A stretch of 64,000 bases of DNA from Nakamurella alba (GCF_009707545.1 NZ_WLYK01000001.1:1798001-1862000); one strand, 5' to 3'. Positions 41,260 through 52,100 are shown, numbered from the stretch's first letter. A program made the numbers and translations. Notes: generated from the letters alone by a model not told the origin.

Positions 41260-42003
41260 ATGAGCAGCCTGCTGACGGCCGCCCGCGGCGCCGCGCGCAC
41301 TTTCGCCCGGACGGCCGGGGCGCTGGCGCTGGACGCGGCGAACGGCAGCCTGCGGGCCGTCGAGGCGGTCGGCGACAAGGTCCGCGGCCGGGAGAGCACC
41401 CCCGGGGTGCTGCGGGTGCACGTGGTGATCCTGTCCGACGCCAACGGCCCGCTCTGCCGTCCGGAGGACGTCCGGCCGGCGCTGGACAGAGCCGGCGAGG
41501 TGCTCGAAGCGGAGGCCGGGATCCGGGTCCGGATCACCGGTGTCGACGTGATCACCGCGCCCGCTCCGCCGGAGGCGCTTGACCCGCGGGCCAACCGCGG
41601 CCTGTTGTTGGACGACATCCTGGGCCGTACCTCGTTCTACCTGGACCACCTGCCGCAGCGGGTGCTCGGGCTCGTCGGGGCGCCGGTCACCGTCGTGGTG
41701 GTGCGCGAGATCAGCGGCCGGACCACCGGTTGCTCGCTGGGGATCTCGGCGGACTGGGTGATCACCCAGGCGTCGCTGTACGACCGGGCCGCCGAGCACA
41801 GCTACGACGAGACGGTGCTGGCCCACGAGCTCGGACACGCCCTCAACCTCCCGCACCACCGGGACCGGGGGAACCTGATGTTCCCGGTGTCGTCGCCGCC
41901 GAAGGACCTGCGCGGCACCGCGCTGAGCGGCTGGCAGGCCGCGATCCTGCAGGCCAGCCGGCACGTGGTGCCGGGGGTCGGGCGGGACACGCCGGCCGGT
42001 TAG
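41260..42003 (+). CDS. Small metzincin-type zinc metallopeptidase
   Basis: 247 residues from the ATG at 41260. The zinc site HELGHALNLPHH starts at residue 189 and a Met-turn, NLMFP, follows about 16 residues later, the order seen in metzincins (HExxHxxGxxH ... Met). The glycine normally two residues before the final His region is Asn here. There is no clear signal peptide; an Ala/Arg-rich N-terminus (AARGAARTFARTAGALALDAANGS) is amphipathic. The gene is placed between the SCO1664-family gene and mshC, 9 bases before the latter, so it is part of this transcript. Its substrate is unknown. Confidence 0.8.
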   Translation: MSSLLTAARGAARTFARTAGALALDAANGSLRAVEAVGDKVRGRESTPGVLRVHVVILSDANGPLCRPEDVRPALDRAGEVLEAEAGIRVRITGVDVITAPAPPEALDPRANRGLLLDDILGRTSFYLDHLPQRVLGLVGAPVTVVVVREISGRTTGCSLGISADWVITQASLYDRAAEHSYDETVLAHELGHALNLPHHRDRGNLMFPVSSPPKDLRGTALSGWQAAILQASRHVVPGVGRDTPAG

Positions 42004-42012
42004 TGTTGTCCG

Positions 42013-43239
42013 GTGCAGTCCTGGCCCACGCCCCCGGTTCCGTCCCTGCCCGCACCGACCGGTGAGCGGCCCGCCTTGCGGCTCTACGACTCCTCGACCG
42101 GCACGGTGCGGCCCAGCACGCCCGCCGCGGTCGCGACGATCTACGTCTGCGGCATCACGCCCTACGACGCCACGCATCTCGGTCACGCGGCCACCTACCT
42201 GGCCTTCGACCTGGTCCAGCGGCAGTGGCTGGACCGCGGGCACCGGGTCAGCTACGTGCAGAACATCACCGACATCGACGATCCGCTGCTGGAGCGGGCC
42301 GACCGGGACGGTGTCGACTGGCAGGCCCTGGCCGCCGAGCAGATCGACCTGTTCCGCGCCGACATGACCGCACTGCGGGTGCTGCCGCCGGAGCACTACA
42401 TCGGCGCCGTCGAGGCGATGGACGAGATCTCCGCCGCCGTCGCCGATCTGCTCGCCTCCGGGGCCGCCTACCGGGTCGAGGACCCGGAGTTCCCGGACGT
42501 CTACTTCGACATCACCGCCTCCGGCCGGTTCGGCTACGAGTCCCGCTACGACGACGCGACGATGCTCGAGTACTTCGCCGAGCGCGGCGGCGACCCGGAC
42601 CGGGCCGGCAAGCGGCACCAACTCGACCCGCTGCTGTGGCGCATGGAGCGACCGGGCGAGCCGGCCTGGGAGTCACCGGTCGGCCGCGGGCGCGCAGGCT
42701 GGCACATCGAGTGCGCGGTGATCGCCGCGAACCGGCTCGGCATGGGCATCGACGTGCAGGGCGGTGGCAGCGATCTCATCTTCCCGCACCACGAATGCTC
42801 CGCCGCGCACGCCGAGGTGCTGTTCGGCGCACCGCGTTTCGCCCAGCACTACACCCATGCCGGGATGATCGGGCTGGACGGCGAGAAGATGTCGAAGTCC
42901 CGGGGCAACCTGGTCTTCGTCTCCCGGCTGCGGGCGGAGGGGGTCGATCCGATGGCGGTCCGGGCCGCGCTGCTGGACGGCCACTACCGCACCGACCGGC
43001 CGTGGTCGGACGAGCTGCTGGAGCGGGCGGTCGCCCGGCTGGCAGCCTGGCGGACCGCCGCGGCCCGGTCGGGAGCGCCGGCCGACGCTGTCCTCGCCGC
43101 CGTGCGGGACCACCTGGCGAACGATCTGGACACCCCGTCCGCTCTCGTCGAACTGGACCTGTGGGCGGCCGACGAGACCCTCGACGGTGCACTCGTCGCC
43201 GAGGCGGCGGACGCGCTGCTGGGCATCTCGCTGCGCTGA
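42013..43239 (+). CDS. mshC: Cysteine:1D-myo-inosityl 2-amino-2-deoxy-alpha-D-glucopyranoside ligase
   Basis: 408 residues, GTG start. It resembles cysteinyl-tRNA synthetase without the tRNA-binding tail, which is the MshC plan: [16 protein letters not shown] (zinc Cys and HIGH-type motif, residues 44-60), a central ATP/Cys site ([33 protein letters not shown], with Cys, His and Glu zinc ligands), and KMSKSRGNL near 292. It joins Cys to GlcN-Ins in mycothiol synthesis using ATP. The location after phosphomutase-DUF3090-SCO1664 is the standard one and supports MshC over CysS. Confidence 0.95.
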   Translation: MQSWPTPPVPSLPAPTGERPALRLYDSSTGTVRPSTPAAVATIYVCGITPYDATHLGHAATYLAFDLVQRQWLDRGHRVSYVQNITDIDDPLLERADRDGVDWQALAAEQIDLFRADMTALRVLPPEHYIGAVEAMDEISAAVADLLASGAAYRVEDPEFPDVYFDITASGRFGYESRYDDATMLEYFAERGGDPDRAGKRHQLDPLLWRMERPGEPAWESPVGRGRAGWHIECAVIAANRLGMGIDVQGGGSDLIFPHHECSAAHAEVLFGAPRFAQHYTHAGMIGLDGEKMSKSRGNLVFVSRLRAEGVDPMAVRAALLDGHYRTDRPWSDELLERAVARLAAWRTAAARSGAPADAVLAAVRDHLANDLDTPSALVELDLWAADETLDGALVAEAADALLGISLR

Positions 43240-43240
43240 A

Positions 43241-43259
43241 CCGCGGGCAGGGTCCGCGG
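43241..43259 (+). terminator. Stem-loop immediately after mshC
   Basis: CCGCGG arms separated by 7 bases begin just after the mshC stop. No T-run is visible. It may end the mshC transcript or also serve the convergent PAC2 gene. Confidence 0.3.
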
Positions 43260-43398
43260 GGGAGGCCGTCGGCGGGCCTCTCCGCGTCGACCGGCCCGGC
43301 TGCACCGACGCCGGGTGCGTCGCCGCGGACCGGGCCGACCCGGGTTGCGCCGAGGGCGAACTGCGCTCCTGGTGAACACGGGCGACATCCGCCCGGAA

Positions 43399-44271
43399 TC
43401 AGCGCCGGGAGTCGCCGCCCGGCTTCGGTCCGCGCCGCCGCAGGTACCGCTCGAACTCCTCGGCGATGGCGTCACCGGAGGCCGGCTTGAGCGGCTCGTC
43501 CTCGCCCTCGCGCTCCTCCAGGGTGTGGATGTACTCCGAGATCTCCTCGTCCTCCGAGGCGATCTGCGACACCTCGGTCTCCCACTCGTCGGCCTGCTCC
43601 GGCAGCGATCCGAGCGGCACCTCGATGTCCAGGACCTCCTCGACCCGGTGCAGCAGGGCCAGCGTGGCCTTGGGGGACGGGGCCTGCGAGACGTAGTGCG
43701 GGACCGACGCCCAGAAGGAGATCGACGGGATGCCCTTCTGCACACAGGCGTCCTGGAACACCCCGGAGATGCCGGTCGGCCCCTCGTACCGGGACCGGGT
43801 CAGGCCGAAGCGCTCGGCCGTCGGCTCGTCGTACGCGGACCCGCTGACCTGCACCGGACGGGTGTGCGGGACATCGGCGAGCAGGGCGCCGAGGCCGATC
43901 ACCGTGGTCACGTCGGTGTCCATCGCGATCTGCAGCAGCTCGTCGCAGAACGCCCGCCAGCGGAAGTTCGGCTCGATGCCGTGCACCAGGATCACGTCGT
44001 GCGGGGCGCTGGGCAGCCGGCAGACCGACAGCCGGGTGGTCGGCCACTCGATCGCCCGGGTCACCCCGTCGATCAGCCGGACGGTCGGACGGGAGACCTG
44101 GAAGTCGTAGTACCCCTCGGGGTCGATCTCGGCCAGCGGGACCGCGTCCCAGGCCAGGGCGAGTTGCTGCACCGCGGTGGTCGCTGCGTCACCGGCGTCG
44201 TTCCAGCCCTCGAAGGCCGCGATCATCACCGGTGCCCGCAGCACAGGGCGGGGCACGGACGGTTCGTTCAC
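43399..44271 (-). CDS. PAC2-family protein (proteasome-assembly-chaperone-like fold)
   Basis: 290 residues from the GTG at 44271, which has AGGG eight bases upstream; GTG codons at 44280 and 44313 are alternatives. The core begins PVMIAAFEGWNDAGDAATTAVQQL and includes TVIGLGALLADVPHTRPVQVSGSA and GPTGISGVFQDACVQKGIPSISFWASVPHYV, all typical of actinobacterial PAC2 proteins. The C-terminus is acidic (EEREGEDEPL). The fold is shared with proteasome assembly chaperones, but the bacterial role is unsettled. It is divergent from metH with an 89-base gap, a frequent actinobacterial neighbourhood. Confidence 0.88.
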   Translation of the reverse strand: MNEPSVPRPVLRAPVMIAAFEGWNDAGDAATTAVQQLALAWDAVPLAEIDPEGYYDFQVSRPTVRLIDGVTRAIEWPTTRLSVCRLPSAPHDVILVHGIEPNFRWRAFCDELLQIAMDTDVTTVIGLGALLADVPHTRPVQVSGSAYDEPTAERFGLTRSRYEGPTGISGVFQDACVQKGIPSISFWASVPHYVSQAPSPKATLALLHRVEEVLDIEVPLGSLPEQADEWETEVSQIASEDEEISEYIHTLEEREGEDEPLKPASGDAIAEEFERYLRRRGPKPGGDSRR

Positions 44272-44360
44272 GCCGTTCACCCTACGACCGCCCGGCACCG
44301 TGCCTCCCCGCACGCCGTGTACACCCGTGATTCACGCGCGCGGGCGACTACCCTGGTCCG

Positions 44361-47300
44361 GTGACCCGAACCCCCACCGATCACCCCCTGCTGTCTGCGC
44401 TCGCCCGGCGCGTGCTCGTGGCGGACGGTGCGATGGGCACGATGATCCAGGCGCAGGACCCCTCGCTCGACGACTACGCCGGGCTCGAGGGCTGCAACGA
44501 GATCCTCAACGTCACCCGCCCGGACATCATCCGGGCCGTGCACCGCGCCTACCTCGAGGTCGGCGTCGACGCGATCGAGACGAACACCTTCGGCGCCAAC
44601 CTGGCCAACCTGGCCGAGTACGACATCCCGGAGCGGATCTTCGAGCTGTCGCTCGCCGGTGCCCAGCTGGCCCGCGCCGAGGCCGACGAGTTCTCCACGC
44701 CGGACCAGCCGCGGTTCGTGCTGGGCTCCGTCGGCCCGGGTACCAAGCTGCCGTCGCTCGGCCACGCCACCTACCCGGCCTTGCGCGAGGCCTACCAGCA
44801 GCAGGTGTCAGGGATGCTCGAGGGCGGCGTGGACGCCGTCCTGGTGGAGACCGCGCAGGACCTGTTGCAGGTCCGGTCCGCGGTGTCCGCGGCGAAGCGG
44901 GCGATGGACGAGAAGGGCATCCTGGTCCCGCTGATCGTGCACGTCACGGTGGAGACCACCGGCACCATGCTGCTCGGGTCGGAGATCGGTGCCGCGCTCA
45001 CGGCGCTGGAGCCGCTGGGCATCGACTACATCGGCCTCAACTGCGCCACCGGCCCGGCCGAGATGAGCGAGCACCTGCGCTACCTGTCCAAGCACGCGCG
45101 GGCGGGCGTGTCGGTGATGCCGAACGCCGGCCTGCCGGAGCTGGGCCCGAACGGCGCCGTCTACCCGCTGGGCCCGGAGGCGCTGGCCTCAGCGCTGGCC
45201 GGCTTCGTCACCGAGTTCGGCCTGGGCCTGGTCGGTGGCTGCTGCGGCACCACCCCGGAGCACCTGCGGCAGGTCGTCGAGGCCGTGCGCGAGGCGACGC
45301 CGAAGGTCCGCCGGCCGCGGCACGAGGCAGCGGTCTCCTCGCTGTACCAGTCCGTGCCCTTCGAGCAGGACGCTTCCGTGCTCATGGTCGGCGAGCGGAC
45401 GAACGCCAACGGCTCCAAGGCGTTCCGTGAGGCCATGCTGGCCGAGAAGTGGGACGACTGCCTGGAGATCGCCCGCGGCCAGATCCGCGACGGCGCCCAC
45501 GTGCTCGACCTCAACGTGGACTACGTGGGCCGCAACGGCGTCGCCGACATGAGCGCCATGGCATCCCGGCTGGCCACCGCCTCCACCCTGCCGATCATGA
45601 TCGACTCCACCGAGCCGGACGTGATCGAGGCCGGTCTGATCCACCTCGGCGGCCGGTCGATCGTCAACTCGGTCAACTTCGAGGACGGCGACGGCCCGGC
45701 CTCCCGCTACGCCCGGATCATGCCGCTGGTGAAGGAGCACGGAGCCTCGGTCGTCGCCCTCACCATCGACGAGGAGGGCCAGGCCCGGACCCGGGACAAG
45801 AAGGTGGCGATCGCCGAACGGTTGATCACCGACCTGACCACCACCTGGGGCCTGCAGGTCGAGGACATCGTCGTCGACGCGCTGACCTTCCCGATCGCCA
45901 CCGGGCAGGAGGAGACGCGACGGGACGGCATCGAGACCATCGAGGCCATCCGCGAGCTGAAGCGCCGCTACCCGGAGCTGCACACCACGCTGGGCCTGTC
46001 GAACGTCTCCTTCGGCCTGAACGCGGCCGCCCGGCAGGTGCTCAACTCGGTGTTCCTGGCCGAGTGCGTCAACGCCGGCCTGGACTCGGCGATCGTGCAC
46101 GCCAGCAAGATCCTGCCGATGGCCCGGATCCCCGAGGAGCAGCGCACCGTCGCCCTGGACCTGGTCTACGACCGGCGGCGGGAGGGCTACGACCCGCTGG
46201 CCCGGATGCTGGAGATCTTCGAGGGCGCAACGGCCGCGGCCGGCCGCGCCTCCCGGGCCGCCGAGCTGATGCAGCTGCCGCTGGACGAGCGCCTGCAGCG
46301 GCGCATCGTGGACGGCGAGAAGAACGGCCTGGAGGCCGATCTCGACGAGGCGCTGCTCACCCGCGGTGCCTTGGAGATCGTCAACGACACGCTGCTCGAG
46401 GGGATGAAGACCGTCGGCGAGCTGTTCGGCTCGGGTGCCATGCAGCTGCCGTTCGTGCTCACCTCGGCGGAGGTGATGAAGACCGCCGTGGCGCACCTGG
46501 AACCGCACATGGAGAAGGCCGACGCCGGCGGCAAGGGCACCATCGTGCTGGCCACGGTGAAGGGCGACGTGCACGACATCGGGAAGAACCTGGTCGACAT
46601 CATCCTGTCGAACAACGGCTACTCCGTCGTGAACATCGGCATCAAGCAGCCGATCGCGACGATCCTGTCGGCCGCCGAGGACTCGAACGCCGACGCGATC
46701 GGCATGTCGGGTCTGCTGGTGAAGTCGACGGTGATCATGAAGGAGAACCTGGAGGAGATGAACACCCGCGGGGTGTCCGAACGCTTCCCGGTCCTGCTGG
46801 GTGGCGCCGCGCTGACCCGCTCCTACGTCGAGAACGACCTGTCGTCGGTGTTCTCCGGCGATGTCCGGTATGCCCGCGACGCCTTCGAGGGCCTGCGGCT
46901 GATGGACGGGGTGATGGCCCGCAAGAAGGGGCTGGCCCCGGAGGTGGCGGAGGCGGAGGCCGCGAAGGTCGCCGAGCGCAAGGCGCGTCACGAGCGGTCC
47001 CAGCGGATCGCCGAGAAGCGCCGTGCCGCAGAGGATGCGGCACTGGAGGCCGCAGGTCCGCTGCCGACCCGGTCCGACGTGGCCGCCGACAACCCGGTGC
47101 CGACGCCGCCGTTCTGGGGCTCCCGGGTGATCAAGGGCATCCCGCTGGCCGACTACTCGACCATGCTCGACGAGCGGGCGACCTTCATGGGCCAGTGGGG
47201 GCTGCGCGGGGTGAAGGGCGGCCAGGGGCCGTCCTACGAGGAACTGGTGGAGAAGGAGGGCCGGCCGCGGCTACGGTACTGGCTGGACCGGCTGCACACC

Positions 47301-47918
47301 GAGCAGGTGCTGCAGGCGGCCGTGGTCTACGGCTACTTCCCCTGCGTCTCCGACGGCGACGACCTGGTGATCCTGGCCGAGCCGGACCCGGACGCCAAGG
47401 AGATCCACCGGTTCACCTTCCCGCGGCAGCGCCGCGACCGGCACCTGTGCCTGTCGGACTTCTTCCGCAGCAAGGACTCCGGGCAGGTCGACGTCATCGC
47501 GTTCACCATCGTGACGATGGGGCAGCGGGTCGCCGACTTCGCCAACGAGCTGTTCGCCGCCAACGCCTACCGGGACTACCTGGAGGTGCACGGCCTGTCG
47601 GTGCAGCTGACCGAGGCGCTCGCCGAGTTCTGGCACCAGCGGATCCGGTCCGAGCTGCAGTTCGACGACGGGTCGAACGCGGCCCGGGACGACTCCGAGA
47701 ACGTCGAGGACTTCTTCGATCTCGGGTACCGGGGCGCGCGCTACTCGTTCGGCTACCCGGCCTGCCCGGACCTCACCGACCAGACCAAGGTGATGGCGAT
47801 GCTGGAGCCCGGCCGGATCGGGGTGGACCTGTCCGAGGAGTACCAGCTGCACCCGGAGCAGTCGACCTCGGCGCTGGTCGTGCACCATCCCGAGGCGAAG
47901 TACTTCGCAGCCCGATGA
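44361..47918 (+). CDS. metH: Cobalamin-dependent methionine synthase
   Basis: 1185 residues, complete four-module enzyme. The homocysteine domain (about 10-320) has its zinc Cys residues near 227 (GLNCATGP) and 292-293 (GGCCGTT). The methyl-H4folate domain (about 345-610) has VGERTNANGSKAFR and DLNVDYVGRNG. The B12 cap and Rossmann domain (about 630-870) has GDVHDIGKN, with the lower-ligand His near 738, and IGMSGLL. The activation domain (about 935-1180) has the AdoMet site RYSFGYPACPDL. It methylates homocysteine to methionine. The GTG start faces the divergent PAC2 gene. The HAD gene overlaps its stop as ATGA. No cobalamin riboswitch is recognised in the short leader. Confidence 0.97.
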   Translation: MTRTPTDHPLLSALARRVLVADGAMGTMIQAQDPSLDDYAGLEGCNEILNVTRPDIIRAVHRAYLEVGVDAIETNTFGANLANLAEYDIPERIFELSLAGAQLARAEADEFSTPDQPRFVLGSVGPGTKLPSLGHATYPALREAYQQQVSGMLEGGVDAVLVETAQDLLQVRSAVSAAKRAMDEKGILVPLIVHVTVETTGTMLLGSEIGAALTALEPLGIDYIGLNCATGPAEMSEHLRYLSKHARAGVSVMPNAGLPELGPNGAVYPLGPEALASALAGFVTEFGLGLVGGCCGTTPEHLRQVVEAVREATPKVRRPRHEAAVSSLYQSVPFEQDASVLMVGERTNANGSKAFREAMLAEKWDDCLEIARGQIRDGAHVLDLNVDYVGRNGVADMSAMASRLATASTLPIMIDSTEPDVIEAGLIHLGGRSIVNSVNFEDGDGPASRYARIMPLVKEHGASVVALTIDEEGQARTRDKKVAIAERLITDLTTTWGLQVEDIVVDALTFPIATGQEETRRDGIETIEAIRELKRRYPELHTTLGLSNVSFGLNAAARQVLNSVFLAECVNAGLDSAIVHASKILPMARIPEEQRTVALDLVYDRRREGYDPLARMLEIFEGATAAAGRASRAAELMQLPLDERLQRRIVDGEKNGLEADLDEALLTRGALEIVNDTLLEGMKTVGELFGSGAMQLPFVLTSAEVMKTAVAHLEPHMEKADAGGKGTIVLATVKGDVHDIGKNLVDIILSNNGYSVVNIGIKQPIATILSAAEDSNADAIGMSGLLVKSTVIMKENLEEMNTRGVSERFPVLLGGAALTRSYVENDLSSVFSGDVRYARDAFEGLRLMDGVMARKKGLAPEVAEAEAAKVAERKARHERSQRIAEKRRAAEDAALEAAGPLPTRSDVAADNPVPTPPFWGSRVIKGIPLADYSTMLDERATFMGQWGLRGVKGGQGPSYEELVEKEGRPRLRYWLDRLHTEQVLQAAVVYGYFPCVSDGDDLVILAEPDPDAKEIHRFTFPRQRRDRHLCLSDFFRSKDSGQVDVIAFTIVTMGQRVADFANELFAANAYRDYLEVHGLSVQLTEALAEFWHQRIRSELQFDDGSNAARDDSENVEDFFDLGYRGARYSFGYPACPDLTDQTKVMAMLEPGRIGVDLSEEYQLHPEQSTSALVVHHPEAKYFAAR

Positions 47919-48610
47919 GCGCTCCCGGTACGGCCCTGCGCGGCGTGCTGTTCGACATGGACGGCACGCTCACCGACACCGAACGGCTGTGGACCATCTC
48001 GCTGGAGGAGACGGCCGCGCACTACGGCGGCACCATCTCCACGGCGACCCGCGAGGCCATGGTGGGTCAGGACATGTGGACCACCATCGACCTGCTGCAC
48101 GCCGAGCTCGGGGTGACCGCCGACCCGGCGGACACCGCCCGGATGCTCACCGAGGCGACCACGGCGATCTTCCGCCGCGGGCTGCCGTGGAAGCCGGGTG
48201 CGCGCGAACTGCTGACCGCGGTGCGGGCGGCCGGGCTGCGGACCGCCCTGGTGACCGCGACGCACCGGCCGTTGGTCGAGATCGCGCTGTGCACCCTCGG
48301 TGTCGAGAACTTCGACGTCACCGTCGCCGGCGACGAGGTGGTCTGCAACAAGCCGGATCCCGAGCCCTACCGGCGGGCGATGCAACTGCTGGACCTGACC
48401 CCGGCGGAGTGCCTGGCCATCGAGGACTCGCCGTCCGGCTCCCGGTCCGCCGCGACGGCAGGCCTGCTGGTGCTGGTGGTGCCGTCCGAGATGCCGGTGC
48501 CTCCGGCCGAGAACCTGGTGTTCGCCGACACTCTCGTCGGTCTGGACGTCGATGATCTGCGCCGGATCCTGGCCGAGGGCCGGCCGGCGGAGCAGTTCGA
48601 CTCCGTCTGA
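47915..48610 (+). CDS. HAD-superfamily phosphatase (beta-phosphoglucomutase/YcjU-like subfamily)
   Basis: 231 residues from the ATG overlapping the metH stop. HAD motifs are in order: FDMDGTLTDTE (nucleophile Asp and acid/base Asp) near residue 14, LVTATH near 110, catalytic Lys in NKPDPEPYRRAM near 147, and IEDSPSGSRSAATAG near 168. A helical cap of about 65 residues between motifs I and II fits subfamily I. It should hydrolyse a small phosphorylated metabolite. Translational coupling to metH is common in actinobacteria, though the functional link is unclear. Confidence 0.93.
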   Translation: MSAPGTALRGVLFDMDGTLTDTERLWTISLEETAAHYGGTISTATREAMVGQDMWTTIDLLHAELGVTADPADTARMLTEATTAIFRRGLPWKPGARELLTAVRAAGLRTALVTATHRPLVEIALCTLGVENFDVTVAGDEVVCNKPDPEPYRRAMQLLDLTPAECLAIEDSPSGSRSAATAGLLVLVVPSEMPVPPAENLVFADTLVGLDVDDLRRILAEGRPAEQFDSV

Positions 48611-48755
48611 GACCATCTGCGACCGCCTGCGTTCTCTGCTTCGGCGGGTTTCTGATCGCCGGAGTCCGGTGGAGGTCGGAGCACTTGGTGTGGGCGGGGT
48701 CCGGTCCTGCTCTTGCGACGCCGTTTCGGTCCGACGACCGGGTCCCTGCTGATCG

Positions 48756-49041
48756 GGGGCCGTTTCCGTCGGTGGGCGACGGAAACGGTCCCGGCCTCGT
48801 TGATGGGTTCGGGTCTGGTCCTGCGGGTGCCGGGACGGCGCTGGTCCGAGAACCCGGGGTGATGTGGGCGGCCGATCGGGGACCGTTTTCATCGGTGGGC
48901 AACGGAAACGGTCCCGGCCTCGTTGATGCGTCCGGGGTCTGGCTCCTGCTGGTGCGCCGGGGTGGCGCAGTCTGCGAACCCGGGGCGGTGTGGCCGGCCG
49001 ATCGGGGACCGTTTCCGTCGGCACGCGACGGAAACGGTCCC
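48756..49041. repeat. Three tandem palindromic repeat units between the HAD gene and the export operon
   Basis: Hairpins at 48756-48792, 48879-48915 and 49005-49041 share 16-base arms of the form GGGACCGTTTCCGTCG and CGACGGAAACGGTCCC with a 5-base loop; the third is perfect, the first has one and the second three changed positions. They recur every 123-126 bases because the intervening sequence (starting CGGCCTCGTTGATG) is also repeated. A more diverged trace precedes the first unit near 48715. The region 48611-49121 holds no convincing gene. Both flanking genes end here, so the hairpins could act as terminators. Confidence 0.85.
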
Positions 49042-49121
49042 GGATTCCGGGGAGGCGCGAGGATTTCCGCGTCGGCCCTCGGAGATCAGGCGATCGGCGG
49101 ACCGGTCGAACGCCGGCCCGG

Positions 49122-52100
49122 TCAACGGCCGGGCATCTGTCCCATCTGCGGGCCGCCGCCATTGAATCCCGCCCCGCCGGCGCCGCCACCGGTGTTGGAA
49201 CCACCCAGCAGCCCGTTCGCGGCCGACGTCGTGGACGAGGTCGGCAGCGCCTCGGACAGGTCGGCCAGCACCACCTGGTCACCCACGTCCAGCCCGCTGG
49301 TGATCTCGGTGAGAGCACCTCCCACGGCGCCGATCTCGACCGCAGTACTGGTCGACACGCCGTTGACCAGCACGTCGACCGTGTGCGCGGACCCGACGGT
49401 GTGTACTGCCGAGGTCGGCACGGTCAGCACGCCCGAGACATCGGCCACCACCACGCCGACGGAGGCGCCGGACCCGTCGTACAGCGTGGTGTCGCCGGCG
49501 TCGACGAGCACCGTCACCGGGTAGGTCGGATCGTCACCGGTGCTGTCGGCGAGGTTGCCGATCAGCGACACGGTGCCGGTCAGCGACTGGTCCACGCCGT
49601 TGACGGTGACCGTGGCCTCGTCGCCCACGCCGATCTTCTCCACAGTCGACAACGGGACCGTCGCGGAGACCGTGTACTGCCCGCTGCCGATGACCGTGAC
49701 CGTGGCGCTGGTCGAGTTCGCCGAGACGTCGTCACCGACCGCCAGGTCCAGTGACGCGACTGTGCCGGAGATCGGACTGGTCAGCACCGACGCCGCCAGC
49801 TCCTGCTTCGCGACCGCGACAGCTGCTGTCCTGGCGTCGATCTCCGCCTGGTCGGCGGCGATGTCGGCAGCGGTCGGGACGGTGTCCTTGGCCGCACCGG
49901 TTCCGCCGGACGCTGCTCCGGTCCCGCCCGACACTGCGCCGGTGCCACTCGAGGTGTCGCCGGTCGCTCCCGACTCCGCACCGGTACCGCCGGACACCGA
50001 GCCGGTACCTCCGGCCGCCGCGCCCGTGCCGTCCGACGTGGAGCCCGATGAGGCATCGCCGCCGCCGGCGATGGTTCCGGAACTGCCGGCGTCCGCGCTG
50101 CCGCCCTGGGTACCGCTGTCGCCTTGTGCGCCGGTGCCCGCTGCGGCGTCGGTTCCCGAGGTTCCGCTGCGGCCCTGGGCGGCGTCCGACTGGCCGCCAC
50201 CCGAGCCCGCGGTGCCACCGCCGATCACGCTCGCACCGCCGGTGCCGGACTGACCGGAAGTCTGTCCACTCTGACCGCCGGTGCCGGACTGGCCGGACTG
50301 CGAAGCCCCCGGCGAGCTACCGGTTCCCGAGCCGCCGGTCCCGTCGGCCGTCGGCAGGAGGGCGGCCAGCGCGTTCACGGCCGTCGTGAGGGAGTTCTGG
50401 TTCTCGCCCAGCCCGGACTGGGCATCCTGGACGTCGGTGATCGCTGCCTGACAATCAGCGAGCTGGGTGGACAGGACGGAATCTCCACTGCCCGCTGTGC
50501 CGTCACCGGTGGTCGTGGTGGGTGCCGTGCTGTCGGTGGTGCTCGTCGACGAGGTTCCCGACGAGCCCGATTCCGAGGCCGTCGACTCCGGAGATGTCGA
50601 CGTGCGCGACGACGAGGAGGTCCCGGTCGATGTCGGTTCTGTGGTGGTGGCGTCGTTGAAAGTGGATCCGGTAGAAGTGGATCCGGTAGGAGTGGATCCG
50701 GTAGAGGTCGATCCGGTCGACGTGGTGTCGGTCGCCGCCGCCAGCTGGCGGTAGGCGGCCTGCACGGCGACGACGGAGGAGTCCCCGCCGACGACCCGGT
50801 CGACGGCGTCCTGCATCTCCCCGGTGACCTGCACCCGGTAGGCCGCGGCTGCGGTCCCCGTCGTTGCGGTCGTGTCGGCGGTGTCGGTCGTCCCGGTGGT
50901 GGTCGGGGTGACCGTCACGGTGACCGGATCCTGGGCCACGGTGGTCTGCTCGGTGACCGTTGTCTGCTCGGTGACCGTGGTCTGCTCGGTCACGGTGCTC
51001 TGCTCGGTGACGGTGGAGCCTTCGGTCACGGTGACCGGGTCAGGGGTCTCGGTGACGGTGACCGTGCTGCCGGAGCTGTCCGTCGACGAGGCCGTGCCGG
51101 AGTCGGACGACGAACCCGAGCTGCTCGGGTCGGTGCTCGTCGGGTCGGTACTGGACGGGTCGGTGCTGGTCGATGTGGAGGGGGTCGTGCCCGGCACCGT
51201 GGCGGTGGTGATCGGCAGGCAGGCGGCCTGCTGGGCGCTGATGGCCTGCTGGACCGCGGTCGTCTGCTCGGTGACGACCTTCTGCGCAGCGATCACCGCC
51301 TTCTGCGCAGCGGTCAGCGCGGCCGTCCCGCCACTCCCGGTCCCGGGTCCCGTCCCGCTGGAGGTCGGCGCGCCGGAGGATGCCGAAGCGGAGGTCGGCC
51401 CATCCGACGAGGACGACCCCGACGGGGCTCCCGAGGGTGCGGCGGGGGCCGAGGTCGTGGCAGATCCCGTCCCCGAACCCGTGGCGGTCTCCTGCCCGGT
51501 CGCGCCTGAGCCGCCGGACGAAGCACCGCCGGTACCGGCCACCGAGCCGGTCCCGGATCCGCCGGCTCCAGCACCCGCTCCGGATCCGCCGGCCGTCCCG
51601 ACGCCCGCCGTGCCGGAGTCACTCGCAGCCCCGGAGGCCGCGTCCGCGGCGGCGTCGGAACCCGTGGAGTCGTCGGTGCTGTCATCGGCGTCGTCGCTCT
51701 CGGCCTCGGCCTCATCGACCTGGGCCTGCAGATCATCGGCCAGTGCCTGTTGGGCGTCGGTCAGGTCGGACTCCGCGGAGGTAACCGCGTCCTCGAGATC
51801 GCCGGTGTCGAGGGTTGCCACGGTCTGGCCGGCGGTGACGGTGTCGCCGACCTCGACGGCGACGTCCGCCACGGTGCCGGCGACGGCGAAGGCCGCGGAG
51901 GCCTGGTCCTTGTTCGCGACGGTGCCGGAGGCGGCGAAGGTCTGGGTCACCGCTCCATCGGCCACCATGGCGACCCGGTAGGCCGCGCCCTCGTCACGCG
52001 TGGTCGCGTAGGCCCAGCCGCCGCCGGCGATCAGCGCGACGGTCAGCACACCGCAGGCCGCGGTCACCCGGCGCTTGCGGCGTCGGCGCAACCGGGCCTG

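Noticed and set aside
42013-43239. Cysteinyl-tRNA synthetase
   Set aside because: The length of 408 residues, the lack of the tRNA-binding C-terminal part and the mycothiol-type gene neighbourhood favour MshC.
44273-44360. Cobalamin riboswitch upstream of metH
   Set aside because: The gap to the divergent PAC2 gene is under 100 bases and no B12-box-like sequence was seen.
48756-49041. CRISPR array
   Set aside because: Units are palindromes spaced about 125 bp apart, the spacers are homologous to one another, and no cas genes are nearby.
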